Assembly (NCBI GenBank): GCA_964402975.1
Contig: CAYOEM010000001.1
Span: 248,001 to 312,000 of the forward strand
Direction: 5' to 3'
DNA from: CAMDKS01 sp964402975
GTDB taxonomy: Bacteria > Bdellovibrionota_B > Oligoflexia > Oligoflexales > RGVZ01
DNA: 64,000 bases
Under the pieces are notes generated by a model. That model made no database searches and was not told where the DNA came from. It worked only from the letters and a program-made list of their open reading frames with translations. Both the position numbers and the translations under genes were made by a program. Below are positions 39,988 through 47,933 of the stretch, piece by piece. Numbering within the stretch: the stretch's first letter is position 1; each line of letters opens with the position of its first letter.

Positions 39988-42371
39988 ATCAGTCGATTCC
40001 AAGAACCTACAGCATCATTCGAAATATCCCTCATTTCGTATGCGACGCTTGCAGATCCGGACCAAAGTGGAATAAAACGCCAACTAACGTCTGCCTGAAC
40101 TCCGGATTGGGAGGAGCTTGCCGACGCTTGCTTGTAAGTCAATTGTTGGTAGCGTGGGCGAATCTGAGCTGTCAGAGAACGAGATAATCTAAGGCTGGAT
40201 TCAAATTCAATTCTCAGTAAGTCATGATCAAGCAATGACAGAGAATTCGCCCGGTAATCGACGGAGCCGTAATCCAAAGCCACCCACCAAGACACAGTTG
40301 CTCCAGATTCCAATATTTTACCGCGCAATATAAAATCCAGGTGACTAAAATCCCCTGGGACAGTGTAGCGATATAAATCAATATCAATGTCTTTCAAATC
40401 ACTGGGATTTGGATCAAGATATTTATCTGACATGAGCGTCAGTGAATACGTTCTTTGGCTGACGTATGAAATATCAAACTCCCATCCGTAGCGGTCACGC
40501 GCCCGCGATGAGCCTAACGTACCGGTACCCATGACAATCGATGGCTGCAAAAGCCAGCGAGCGCCTGGATCTCCAACATCTGAACGACCCACCTCGGAAA
40601 TAAATCCAATCTTCAAATCATGTTTACTGATCGTGTATGGAGGTTGTTTTTCTCCGGTAGGCGCCCGCACGACGTGCTGCCCGCGAGCAACAAGACCATT
40701 ACGCTCAGTTAACTGCATGGTTTGCCACCAAGCGCCTTCTAAAGCTCCCACGGCGCCTCTACTGGCGCGCATATTGTTTGGCATAGACCCGATTTCCTTG
40801 GAGTTGACCGGGACAGCCTGAGTGTCCATGAAGATGCCCAAACTCAATTCTGCGCCCTTGGGACGAGTTTTTCTAAAAGTAACAGCCATTCTTTGGGCTT
40901 CGGGTAACTTCTCAGTTTGATCCTCATTTAACGCAACGGAGTCCAACCAAGCCAGTTGGGATCTTGTCAAACCAGCATCTCGGGCCACGTCCACAGCCTC
41001 GCGAGACAGCCCGGAGCGATCTGCGTATCCCCGATCGTAAGCCGTTTTATACCAATCAATAGACTTTCTACTGTCATTCATTTGATTATAAATTCGCCCT
41101 AGCATCAACGCCGTCAGCGGCGGATCAAACCCAGCTGACTCAAGAGACTTGAAATTCCGCAGTGCCTCGTCTCGCAAACCAAACATCAACTGACAGCGCG
41201 CCCTCTTCATCAAAACGTCGCCTTCGATTGATCCACCCTGACCAGTGAGATCCAACACATCACTGCAAATACCTCGTTCAAAAGCTTGATTCACATATCC
41301 GTCCAAGCTTTTTTCTATCGGCCCCAAGAGCCTCAGTTTTTCGTTTTCCGCGCGCCAACGGTCGGCTGGGACGTCCTCTCGTTTATTTGTCCAACTTGGG
41401 AAAGCCTCCGACACTAGAGATTCGGTGACGTCTTTTGGTGTGGAGTTTCCAATTTTACAAACGATACTTTTCTCAAGTTGAAGTTTGCCTTTGGACGGCA
41501 CAAGAATCTCACGATCTCCTGCACAGACTGCTTTCACGCCCGGGCCTTGCAGGTTTTTGATCTCAGCTCTCACGGCTGCTTTGCCGTTTTCAGTTGGACT
41601 GGCCATGATAACTTGGTCGTCGGAGGCGTCCAAGTTGACACCGTAAATTTTGGACCTACTGACCGCCTGATCAGCTAGCTTAAGCTTTCTCCAGATACCA
41701 GACCCCGACAGTAGCGAAACGCCGTCGTAATCAATCATGAAAAATGAGTTCTCGGCCAGAATCCACTCCTCAAGATGCCCCACGCGTCGAAGAATGGCTG
41801 AAGCCCCCACCCCAACTCGGTATTTGTGGCCATTCACAGGCTTTTCAGCGAAATGTATCGCGGCGGTTTTGTTGGAGCTGGACTTTCGGGACGCGCCCAC
41901 TAAACCTAATCGTGGAATTATTAGCCATTGCCCATTTGCAACAAACGTCGACTTTTTATTGGGACCAACTCTATCCGCGTTTACGGTCTTAGGTTTATAC
42001 AAAGGGGGCGCCGTTTCAGCTGACACGCGGACCTCAGCTATTTCAATCCCCTCACTATTGCGCACCACCACATAATATGAATATTCTCCAGGGGTGAATC
42101 GACTCGTATCGACGTCACATTGGGATTTTTGGCAGACGATCTCGCCAGCAACCCACCACTCTATGGTTGACGATTGATCAACGGGATCCACAGAGAGGGA
42201 CACCAGATCGCCTCTAACAGCAGCGATTGGACCCAAGGCGACCGACTTGATGGCTGAAGAAAAAGCCGATGACGACGAGCAGAGAAAAACTACAAGACAT
42301 AGACGCACCAATTGTAAACATCGGCGAGCATCACATTTTGGAATTAATAGAGCAGCCGGCTTACCGGTCAT
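39957..42371 (-). CDS. Exported TPR protein with predicted C-terminal outer-membrane barrel
   Basis: An 804-residue protein. Residues about 18-40 are a signal segment (LVRLCLVVFLCSSSSAFSS). Residues about 45-120 look like an Ig-type domain (STIEWWVAGEIVCQKSQCDV). Residues about 150-330 are beta-rich (HLEEWILAENSFFMIDYDGV). Residues about 365-480 are TPR-like (ARCQLMFGLRDEALRNFKSL, ALMLGRIYNQMNDSRKSIDW). From about 500 to the end alternating hydrophobic strands with Tyr/Trp/Arg suggest a beta-barrel, finishing YGVSVLTDL. Its ATG overlaps the coaD stop (ATGA). The 3' end overlaps the secretin-like gene by 31 bp, tail to tail. Possibly an outer-membrane partner of that operon; function unknown. 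Confidence 0.68.
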   Translation of the reverse strand: MTGKPAALLIPKCDARRCLQLVRLCLVVFLCSSSSAFSSAIKSVALGPIAAVRGDLVSLSVDPVDQSSTIEWWVAGEIVCQKSQCDVDTSRFTPGEYSYYVVVRNSEGIEIAEVRVSAETAPPLYKPKTVNADRVGPNKKSTFVANGQWLIIPRLGLVGASRKSSSNKTAAIHFAEKPVNGHKYRVGVGASAILRRVGHLEEWILAENSFFMIDYDGVSLLSGSGIWRKLKLADQAVSRSKIYGVNLDASDDQVIMASPTENGKAAVRAEIKNLQGPGVKAVCAGDREILVPSKGKLQLEKSIVCKIGNSTPKDVTESLVSEAFPSWTNKREDVPADRWRAENEKLRLLGPIEKSLDGYVNQAFERGICSDVLDLTGQGGSIEGDVLMKRARCQLMFGLRDEALRNFKSLESAGFDPPLTALMLGRIYNQMNDSRKSIDWYKTAYDRGYADRSGLSREAVDVARDAGLTRSQLAWLDSVALNEDQTEKLPEAQRMAVTFRKTRPKGAELSLGIFMDTQAVPVNSKEIGSMPNNMRASRGAVGALEGAWWQTMQLTERNGLVARGQHVVRAPTGEKQPPYTISKHDLKIGFISEVGRSDVGDPGARWLLQPSIVMGTGTLGSSRARDRYGWEFDISYVSQRTYSLTLMSDKYLDPNPSDLKDIDIDLYRYTVPGDFSHLDFILRGKILESGATVSWWVALDYGSVDYRANSLSLLDHDLLRIEFESSLRLSRSLTAQIRPRYQQLTYKQASASSSQSGVQADVSWRFIPLWSGSASVAYEMRDISNDAVGSWNRLIYGVSVLTDL

Positions 42372-42850
42372 TCTCGCATTTTCTTTCTTAAGGCTTTCTC
42401 AACAACAGGCGGCACGAGACCAGAGATATCACCACCGAGGCTCACGACTTCTTTCATGAGACTTGAACTCACGTTGGAAAACTGCTGAAGGCCTGGGAGA
42501 AAAATCGTTTCAATGGATTCTTGCAGGCGATGGTTCATATGAGCCATTTGCATCTCACTACAAAAATCTCGAGAGTCGCGAAGCCCGCGGACCAGTACGC
42601 CACACTTCTGACGTCGAGCAAACTCCGCAGTCAGTCCCGTATAAGACTGAACCGAGAAGTTTTTGATACCCTTGCAGGATTCACGGATCATCCTTAATCG
42701 CTCATCAATTGAAAAAAGCCCAGGCTTGTCAGGATTGTGCCCAACAGCAACGACCACATGATCAAAAATGGCGGCAGAGCGCTTGATTACGTCAACATGA
42801 CCAAATGTTATGGGATCAAAGCTTCCAGCATATAACGCTCGCGTTGGCAT
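42368..42850 (-). CDS. coaD: Pantetheine-phosphate adenylyltransferase
   Basis: A 160-residue enzyme, penultimate step of coenzyme A synthesis (4'-phosphopantetheine plus ATP to dephospho-CoA). RALYAGSFDPITFGHVDVIK holds the nucleotidyltransferase GH motif, VLVRGLRDSRDF the substrate block, and VSSSLMKEVVSLGGDISGLV the C-terminal signature. The open frame begins at 42934, but ATG 42850 with GGGGGGAG five bases before it gives the family's standard length. It follows rsmD, as in many bacteria, and its stop overlaps the 804-aa gene start. Confidence 0.95.
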   Translation of the reverse strand: MPTRALYAGSFDPITFGHVDVIKRSAAIFDHVVVAVGHNPDKPGLFSIDERLRMIRESCKGIKNFSVQSYTGLTAEFARRQKCGVLVRGLRDSRDFCSEMQMAHMNHRLQESIETIFLPGLQQFSNVSSSLMKEVVSLGGDISGLVPPVVEKALRKKMRE

Positions 42851-42938
42851 GCGCTCCCCCCGGAGTCTCGAGATTGTAAAAGCCACGGCCCACAGCCCAA
42901 AAAGCAACCTGGCCTGAGCTGGCCAGTTTCTCAAATCA

Positions 42939-43526
42939 TTAATTTTTCTGCCATACAGATATGAGCGTCGTTCCGTAAGCGCGCTGCTTCTTTAGCTCCA
43001 GCGACAAAGTATCCCCCCAATCGGTAAGCCACTCCCCCGCATCTGCGCGACTCTCAAGGGCAAAAACACCGCCTGGACGCAGCGCGTTGGCTAGGTAGCT
43101 CCCAACGTCTCTGACAAATCGTTCAACTAACTCGTAGGGAGGGTCCGCCCAGATGAGATCAAAACTAGATGGCGGGCAATCCTTGATTAAAACATGGGCA
43201 TCTTTAGCCTCTACGAGCCACGGGTTTAAGATCACGCCCTGCTTGGAAGCCCTGGCCTTGGCTTCCAGTGTGTTAGTGCGAAGACAGTCCAAAGCAGACC
43301 GCGCAACCTCAGAAAAAACAACCCCGGCGGCCCCCCGGCTTGCGAGCTCGATCCCCACGGCACCGCTACCCGCGAAAAGATCCAAAACTTTTGCTTCTGC
43401 AATCCACGGCGCCAGCATGTTGATGGCTGACTGTCTAACCCGCTCCCGGGTCGGCCGCGTCTCCAAGCCCTCTGGTGTCAGTATTTTCAGGCCCTTGCTC
43501 CAGCCCGAGGAAATTTTCACGACCAC
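42939..43526 (-). CDS. rsmD: 16S rRNA (guanine-966-N2)-methyltransferase RsmD
   Basis: A 195-residue rRNA methyltransferase acting on G966 of 16S rRNA. The N-terminal block LKILTPEGLETRPTRERVRQ with SAINMLAPW, the SAM loop VLDLFAGSGAVGIELASRGA, and the catalytic FDLIWADPPYE (N/DPPY motif) are all standard. It is first of the rsmD-coaD pair, divergent from speA across 160 bp. Confidence 0.95.
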   Translation of the reverse strand: MVVKISSGWSKGLKILTPEGLETRPTRERVRQSAINMLAPWIAEAKVLDLFAGSGAVGIELASRGAAGVVFSEVARSALDCLRTNTLEAKARASKQGVILNPWLVEAKDAHVLIKDCPPSSFDLIWADPPYELVERFVRDVGSYLANALRPGGVFALESRADAGEWLTDWGDTLSLELKKQRAYGTTLISVWQKN

Positions 43527-43611
43527 TCCGCCTTACAGCAATCAATCTCCGCCCATTTGACAGAATTTTATTATCTCGCCCGCTCGTAATTTGCACTTGA
43601 AATTTCGCCCA

Positions 43612-43663
43612 GTTGCCATATGAGTAAAACTCAAACTTAAAACTTATGGCCACTTTATTTTTT
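43612..43663 (+). promoter_or_regulatory. Terminator-like hairpin in the speA leader
   Basis: GCCATA (43615-43620) pairs with TATGGC (43645-43650), extended by two outer pairs past a mismatch; within it TGAGT/ACTCA forms a nested stem. TTTATTTTTT follows directly. A stem plus T-run 23 bp before the speA start codon could act as an attenuator, or end a transcript initiated upstream. No leader peptide or known riboswitch was seen. Confidence 0.4.
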
Positions 43664-43685
43664 CAGTTAAAGGATACGCCGCCAG

Positions 43686-45602
43686 ATGAATATTCGCCAG
43701 ATTCAGGAAGCACGAGAACTTTACGGTATCGACGGGTGGGGCGCGGGATATTTCGGCATTAATGACGAAGGCCACGTTGTTGCCAACCCTACTGGTGAAG
43801 AGCATATCAGCGTCTCGCTACCTGACGTGATCGAAGAAGTCAAAAAGAGAGGACTCACGGCGCCCCTCATTATCCGATTCCCCCAGATCATCGAAGGGCA
43901 GCTGGATAGGATGCACCGTTCTTTTAAAAGCGCTATTTCCGACAATAACTACAAAGGTCGTCACGTTGGAGTATTTCCTTTCAAAGTCAACCAGCGTCGG
44001 GAATTTATCGATGCCATCGTAAACGCTGGTCGAAAAGTTGATTACGGCCTCGAGGTCGGCAGCAAAACGGAATTCATCGCAGCCCTTGGCTACGAACTCC
44101 AAGATAATGCCCTCATGGTTTGCAACGGTTTCAAAGACGCCGAGTTTATTGAAATGGGCTTTTTGGCGAAATCGATCGGCAAAAACGTGGTCATGGTCGT
44201 CGAAGGGCCCGACGAACTGCAGATGATCATCGACAGAGCAAGCAAATACAAACACTGCCCCGAAATCGGACTTCGTGTGCGCCTTTACTCAAAGGGCTCT
44301 GGGAAGTGGGAAAAAAGCTCTGGAGAGCAGTCAAAGTTTGGACTCACCACAACCGAAGTGATTCATGCTTTGCAGATGCTTGAAAAAGCGAACCTGACTG
44401 ACAAGTTGGCCATGCTGCACTTTCACATTGGCAGCCAAATCACCGAAATTAAGCGTTTCAAGGGTGCACTAAAGGAAGCGGCTCGAGTTTACTCGAAGGT
44501 CATAAAAATCGGCTTCAAACCTCGCTATCTCAACATTGGTGGCGGCGTCGGAGTAGACTACGACGGCAGCAAAACGAGCTTCGAATCATCGGCTAACTAT
44601 AGTCTGCAGGAATTCGCCAACGATGCCGTCTACGTCTTGATGGAAGTCTGCGATAATGAAGGGGTGCCCCATCCCACCATCGTTACGGAATCCGGACGCG
44701 TGATCGCCGCTTATCACAGCGTCGTTGTCACGAATATCCGCGAGGTGCAAGGGGCCGATGTTAACGTTGAAGCTGACGACATTCTCGATCTGGAGCATGT
44801 CGACCAAAGTGCTCACAAGGCCCTCAACGAACTTCGATATATTGTCAACAACATGAACCGCAAGAACTATGTCGAGTATTACCACGACTCGATTGTTTAT
44901 CAGGAAGAGCTTTTTACACTCTTTAACCTAGGCTACTTGCAGCTTAAAGATCGCGCTGTAGCCGAGGAACTCTTCCACAGAATCTGCCGAAAAGCTTTAT
45001 ACTTCTCCAGTTTTGAACGCCATCCTCAAGAGGAGTTTGAAAACCTTCAGAAAGTAATGGTTTCCAAGTATCTAGCCAATTTCTCAATCTTTCAGTCGAT
45101 TCCTGATTCTTGGTCGATTAACCAGCTATTTCCCGTCATGCCTCTTTCACGACACGACGAAAAGCCAAACCTTAAGGCCACAATTGTCGACATCACTTGT
45201 GACTCCGATGGTTGCTTAACAACCTTTATCGACCGAGCTGACACAAAAACAGTACTTGAGCTACATCCACCCACAGATTCTCCATATTACATTGGATTTT
45301 TCCTCGTCGGAGCTTATCAAGAGTCTTTAGCCAATGAGCACAACCTGTTTGGCGCCATCCACGAAGTAGAAGTTCATGTAAACGCAGAAGGCGAGTGGGA
45401 GATAACCAAATTAACCCAAGGCGATCCAATCGACGAGCTTCTGGTCAGTCGAAACTACGATATGGGCGAGATTCTAGCCGCATACGAAAAACAAATTGAT
45501 GCAGCTGCAAACAGAGGCCACATAGGGGGCGATCTCAAAGCCCCGATCATGGAAAAACTGTCGAAATTCGCCAAAGGCTATCCTTATCTACTCGAGGGTT
45601 AA
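43686..45602 (+). CDS. speA: Biosynthetic arginine decarboxylase
   Basis: A 638-residue PLP enzyme making agmatine and CO2 from arginine, entry to putrescine/spermidine synthesis. GVFPFKVNQRREFIDAIV contains the PLP lysine; LRVRLYSKGSGKW, AMLHFHIGSQITEIKRFKGAL, LNIGGGVGVDYDGSKTS and TLVDITCDSDG-like VDITCDSDG follow in the fold III order. The PTIVTESGRVIAAYHSVVV segment is typical. Length matches SpeA. AAAGGA precedes the ATG at about 12 bases. No agmatinase or agmatine deiminase gene is adjacent. Confidence 0.96.
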   Translation: MNIRQIQEARELYGIDGWGAGYFGINDEGHVVANPTGEEHISVSLPDVIEEVKKRGLTAPLIIRFPQIIEGQLDRMHRSFKSAISDNNYKGRHVGVFPFKVNQRREFIDAIVNAGRKVDYGLEVGSKTEFIAALGYELQDNALMVCNGFKDAEFIEMGFLAKSIGKNVVMVVEGPDELQMIIDRASKYKHCPEIGLRVRLYSKGSGKWEKSSGEQSKFGLTTTEVIHALQMLEKANLTDKLAMLHFHIGSQITEIKRFKGALKEAARVYSKVIKIGFKPRYLNIGGGVGVDYDGSKTSFESSANYSLQEFANDAVYVLMEVCDNEGVPHPTIVTESGRVIAAYHSVVVTNIREVQGADVNVEADDILDLEHVDQSAHKALNELRYIVNNMNRKNYVEYYHDSIVYQEELFTLFNLGYLQLKDRAVAEELFHRICRKALYFSSFERHPQEEFENLQKVMVSKYLANFSIFQSIPDSWSINQLFPVMPLSRHDEKPNLKATIVDITCDSDGCLTTFIDRADTKTVLELHPPTDSPYYIGFFLVGAYQESLANEHNLFGAIHEVEVHVNAEGEWEITKLTQGDPIDELLVSRNYDMGEILAAYEKQIDAAANRGHIGGDLKAPIMEKLSKFAKGYPYLLEG

Positions 45603-45660
45603 TCAGTACTCTTCTGGCGAGGTTTTGGGAAAAACGCCAAAAACCCTGAAAAAGGTCGAT

Positions 45661-45692
45661 AAAAAACGGGCTCTTTTGGGGCCCGTTTTTTC
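45661..45692 (+). terminator. Intrinsic terminator of speA
   Basis: ACGGGC (45666-45671) pairs with GCCCGT (45681-45686), extended by A-runs against T-runs, around a nine-base loop; it ends in TTTTTT. It starts about 60 bases after the speA stop. Confidence 0.9.
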
Positions 45693-45795
45693 ACATTTTG
45701 ATACGAATATTTAAGCTCTCTTGGCACCATCCGATAGACTCCACGTATTAGTCTAATATTGACGTTAATTGAGACTGCGGGAGCTTTTGTTTGCC

Positions 45796-46272
45796 ATGAG
45801 TATCACGACACAGATCGCAAGAAATGGGGACTGGGAGAAACTTTCCATCTTCGGCCCGATCAATGAGGATGCGGAAGTACATTTGCCAAAATTGGTAGCT
45901 GCGCTTGGGAAAAACATCATCATTAATTTCCGTGAAGTCGCCTCAGTTAATTCGTGCGGGGTCAGAGCATGGATCACATTTATGCGTGAACTCGAAAAAG
46001 GACGTGAAATCGTTTTTGAGGAATGCACGCCAGATATTGTCAGTCAGATAAACATGATTCCAAACTTTCGGGGCAAAGCGACGATCCAATCTGTATATGC
46101 AGGATACACGTGCCCTACCTGTGGAAATGCACAAAAACAACTTTTTGTTCAGGGCAAAAACCTGCCAACCTCTGCGTCATCCGGGGCTGGTCAGATTCCA
46201 TGTAGCAAATGTGGTAAGCCATCAGAAATGGATGAGATAGAGGAAGAGTTCTTTGCTTGGGTAGAAAGCTGA
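45796..46272 (+). CDS. STAS-domain protein with C-terminal zinc ribbon
   Basis: A 158-residue protein. Residues about 8-98 are a STAS fold (anti-sigma-antagonist type): LSIFGPINEDAEV, NIIINFREVASVNSCGVRAW with a serine at the position phosphorylated in SpoIIAA-like proteins, and helix FMRELEKG. Residues about 105-158 hold two CxxC pairs, TCPTCG and PCSKCG, which probably bind one zinc. ATG 45796 is preferred; TTG 45769 would add nine residues. A partner-switch or scaffold role is likely, and the diguanylate cyclase gene 44 bp downstream is the obvious candidate partner. Confidence 0.75.
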   Translation: MSITTQIARNGDWEKLSIFGPINEDAEVHLPKLVAALGKNIIINFREVASVNSCGVRAWITFMRELEKGREIVFEECTPDIVSQINMIPNFRGKATIQSVYAGYTCPTCGNAQKQLFVQGKNLPTSASSGAGQIPCSKCGKPSEMDEIEEEFFAWVES

Positions 46273-46316
46273 GTAAATTCGCACTACATGACCCCTAAAG
46301 TTTGAGGAATGAAACT

Positions 46317-47285
46317 ATGAGTGAATCGATGGACAAAACCTTGCTAGCGTTTAAACCCTTTGAACACTTCTCAAAAGCACTCTTAGACGCTTACTTTTTG
46401 GTCGATGCATCCGGGAAAATCCTCAAAGCCAATCCTGCCGCGGCTTTGCTCACTGGAATATCTTCAAAAAACTTACTGAGAGCGTCATCTTTTGACGACG
46501 TCATTGTCCTGAATCTTGCGGGCAAAGACCTTAAAACCGCCACAATCCTGGAAAATCTCGCTCCAACTAGAATCGACGATATTGCCGGAGCTACAATTCA
46601 GGGTTCTGAACTTTATTTAACAATCGGCTACTTCCCATTTATTGAGAATGACCGCGTCATCGGGGCTTTCATACTAGTTCGCGATGTCACAGCCGAAACC
46701 CAACTCCAAGGCAAATATAAAGATAAAGCGTCAAAGTCGATAACGGATCAGCTTACCGGCCTATTCAACAGAGCACACTTTGAAGAGTACATGCGCGTTG
46801 AGGAAGGACGAATCAGCAATCTTCCAGTCGGAAATGATCATCGTAACCTTTCCGTCATCATGGGTGATATCGATCACTTCAAGAAAATAAACGACAAGTA
46901 CGGACATCCAGCAGGCGACCACGTGATCAAAACCGTTGCTCAAATACTTACTAAGAGCTTCCGTAAAACAGATATCATTTGTCGCTACGGTGGAGAGGAG
47001 TTTCTCATCATACTACCGGCCAGTGATCTTCCCGGCGCAAAGATTGCCGCTGAGAAAGCCAGAGTGGCTATTGAACATACTAAATTCGAATTCGGCGGAA
47101 CGATTATCCCAGTAACCATGTCTTTGGGGGTGGCTCAGCTTCAGGTGGGAATCGAATCATCTAAAGAAACGATTGCCCGCGCAGACGCAGCCCTCTACCA
47201 TTCAAAACAGAATGGACGAAATCAAGTCAGTGCCCATACCGGGGTCACGATCATGGGCAGTCTTCCAGTTAACGCCGCCTCTTAG
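46317..47285 (+). CDS. Diguanylate cyclase with N-terminal PAS-like domain
   Basis: A 322-residue c-di-GMP synthase. Residues about 25-130 form a PAS-type sensor (YFLVDASGKILKANPAAALL). A short helix leads to DQLTGLFNRAHFEEYM, the GGDEF domain start. VIMGDIDHFKKINDKYGHPA binds Mg and GTP, and CRYGGEEFLIIL is an active-type GGEEF loop. RKTD lies five residues before GGEEF: this is an RxxD inhibitory site, so product feedback is expected. No membrane segment is seen, so the enzyme is cytoplasmic. ATG 46317 follows GAGGAATG. Likely co-transcribed with the STAS/zinc-ribbon gene. Confidence 0.93.
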   Translation: MSESMDKTLLAFKPFEHFSKALLDAYFLVDASGKILKANPAAALLTGISSKNLLRASSFDDVIVLNLAGKDLKTATILENLAPTRIDDIAGATIQGSELYLTIGYFPFIENDRVIGAFILVRDVTAETQLQGKYKDKASKSITDQLTGLFNRAHFEEYMRVEEGRISNLPVGNDHRNLSVIMGDIDHFKKINDKYGHPAGDHVIKTVAQILTKSFRKTDIICRYGGEEFLIILPASDLPGAKIAAEKARVAIEHTKFEFGGTIIPVTMSLGVAQLQVGIESSKETIARADAALYHSKQNGRNQVSAHTGVTIMGSLPVNAAS

Positions 47286-47294
47286 TAGAATCAA

Positions 47295-47933
47295 TTATAG
47301 CGTTTCTGTGTCGTAGCAATAGATGTCTTCGATTGGGGATCCGGGTTCCACCTTGTAAAGATTGGAAAGTCTCCCATCGTTCATGCCAAAAACCCAGCCG
47401 TGAATCGTTGGGCGCTGCTCAAGGTGCCACGCTTTCTGAACGACCCTAGTCTTCGTTATATTGCGTACCTGCTCCATTACATTAAGCTCAACGAGTCTAT
47501 TTAATTGTGCATCGTGCTCACCTGCACTTTGAATTTCGTCTCGGTAGTTGTGATAGACGTCTTTAATATTCCTTAGCCACTGATCCATCACCCCAAAACG
47601 CTGACGAGTCATGGCCGCTCGTATACCACCACAGCCATAGTGACCGCAGACAATGATATGTTTGACCTTTAGAATTTCAACGGCGTAATGCAAAACACTT
47701 TGCAGATTAGCATCCGAGTGCACAACAAGATTTGCGATATTACGATGCGTGAAAATATCTCCGGGCTTAGTACCCGTGATCTCTTCCGCAGGCACCCTAG
47801 AGTCTGAACATCCAATCCACAAAAACTCGGGCTTTTGATCCTTGGACAACTCGCTAAAGTAGTCACTATCGATCTGTAGTCGCTCTTGCACCCAGGCCTT
47901 ATTAGCCAAAAGAAGGGCTTTGTAACTCTCCAT
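47295..47933 (-). CDS. Beta-class carbonic anhydrase
   Basis: A 212-residue enzyme interconverting CO2 and bicarbonate. Zinc ligands lie in LWIGCSDSRVPAEEI (Cys, Asp) and HIIVCGHYGCGGIRAAM (His, Cys). DIFTHRNIANLVVHSDANL and the terminal WVFGMNDGRL are also family-typical. ATG 47933 is preferred over 47945. Its first 32 bases lie within the SulP gene, so expression is coupled to the transporter, which suggests joint bicarbonate uptake and use. Confidence 0.95.
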   Translation of the reverse strand: MESYKALLLANKAWVQERLQIDSDYFSELSKDQKPEFLWIGCSDSRVPAEEITGTKPGDIFTHRNIANLVVHSDANLQSVLHYAVEILKVKHIIVCGHYGCGGIRAAMTRQRFGVMDQWLRNIKDVYHNYRDEIQSAGEHDAQLNRLVELNVMEQVRNITKTRVVQKAWHLEQRPTIHGWVFGMNDGRLSNLYKVEPGSPIEDIYCYDTETL

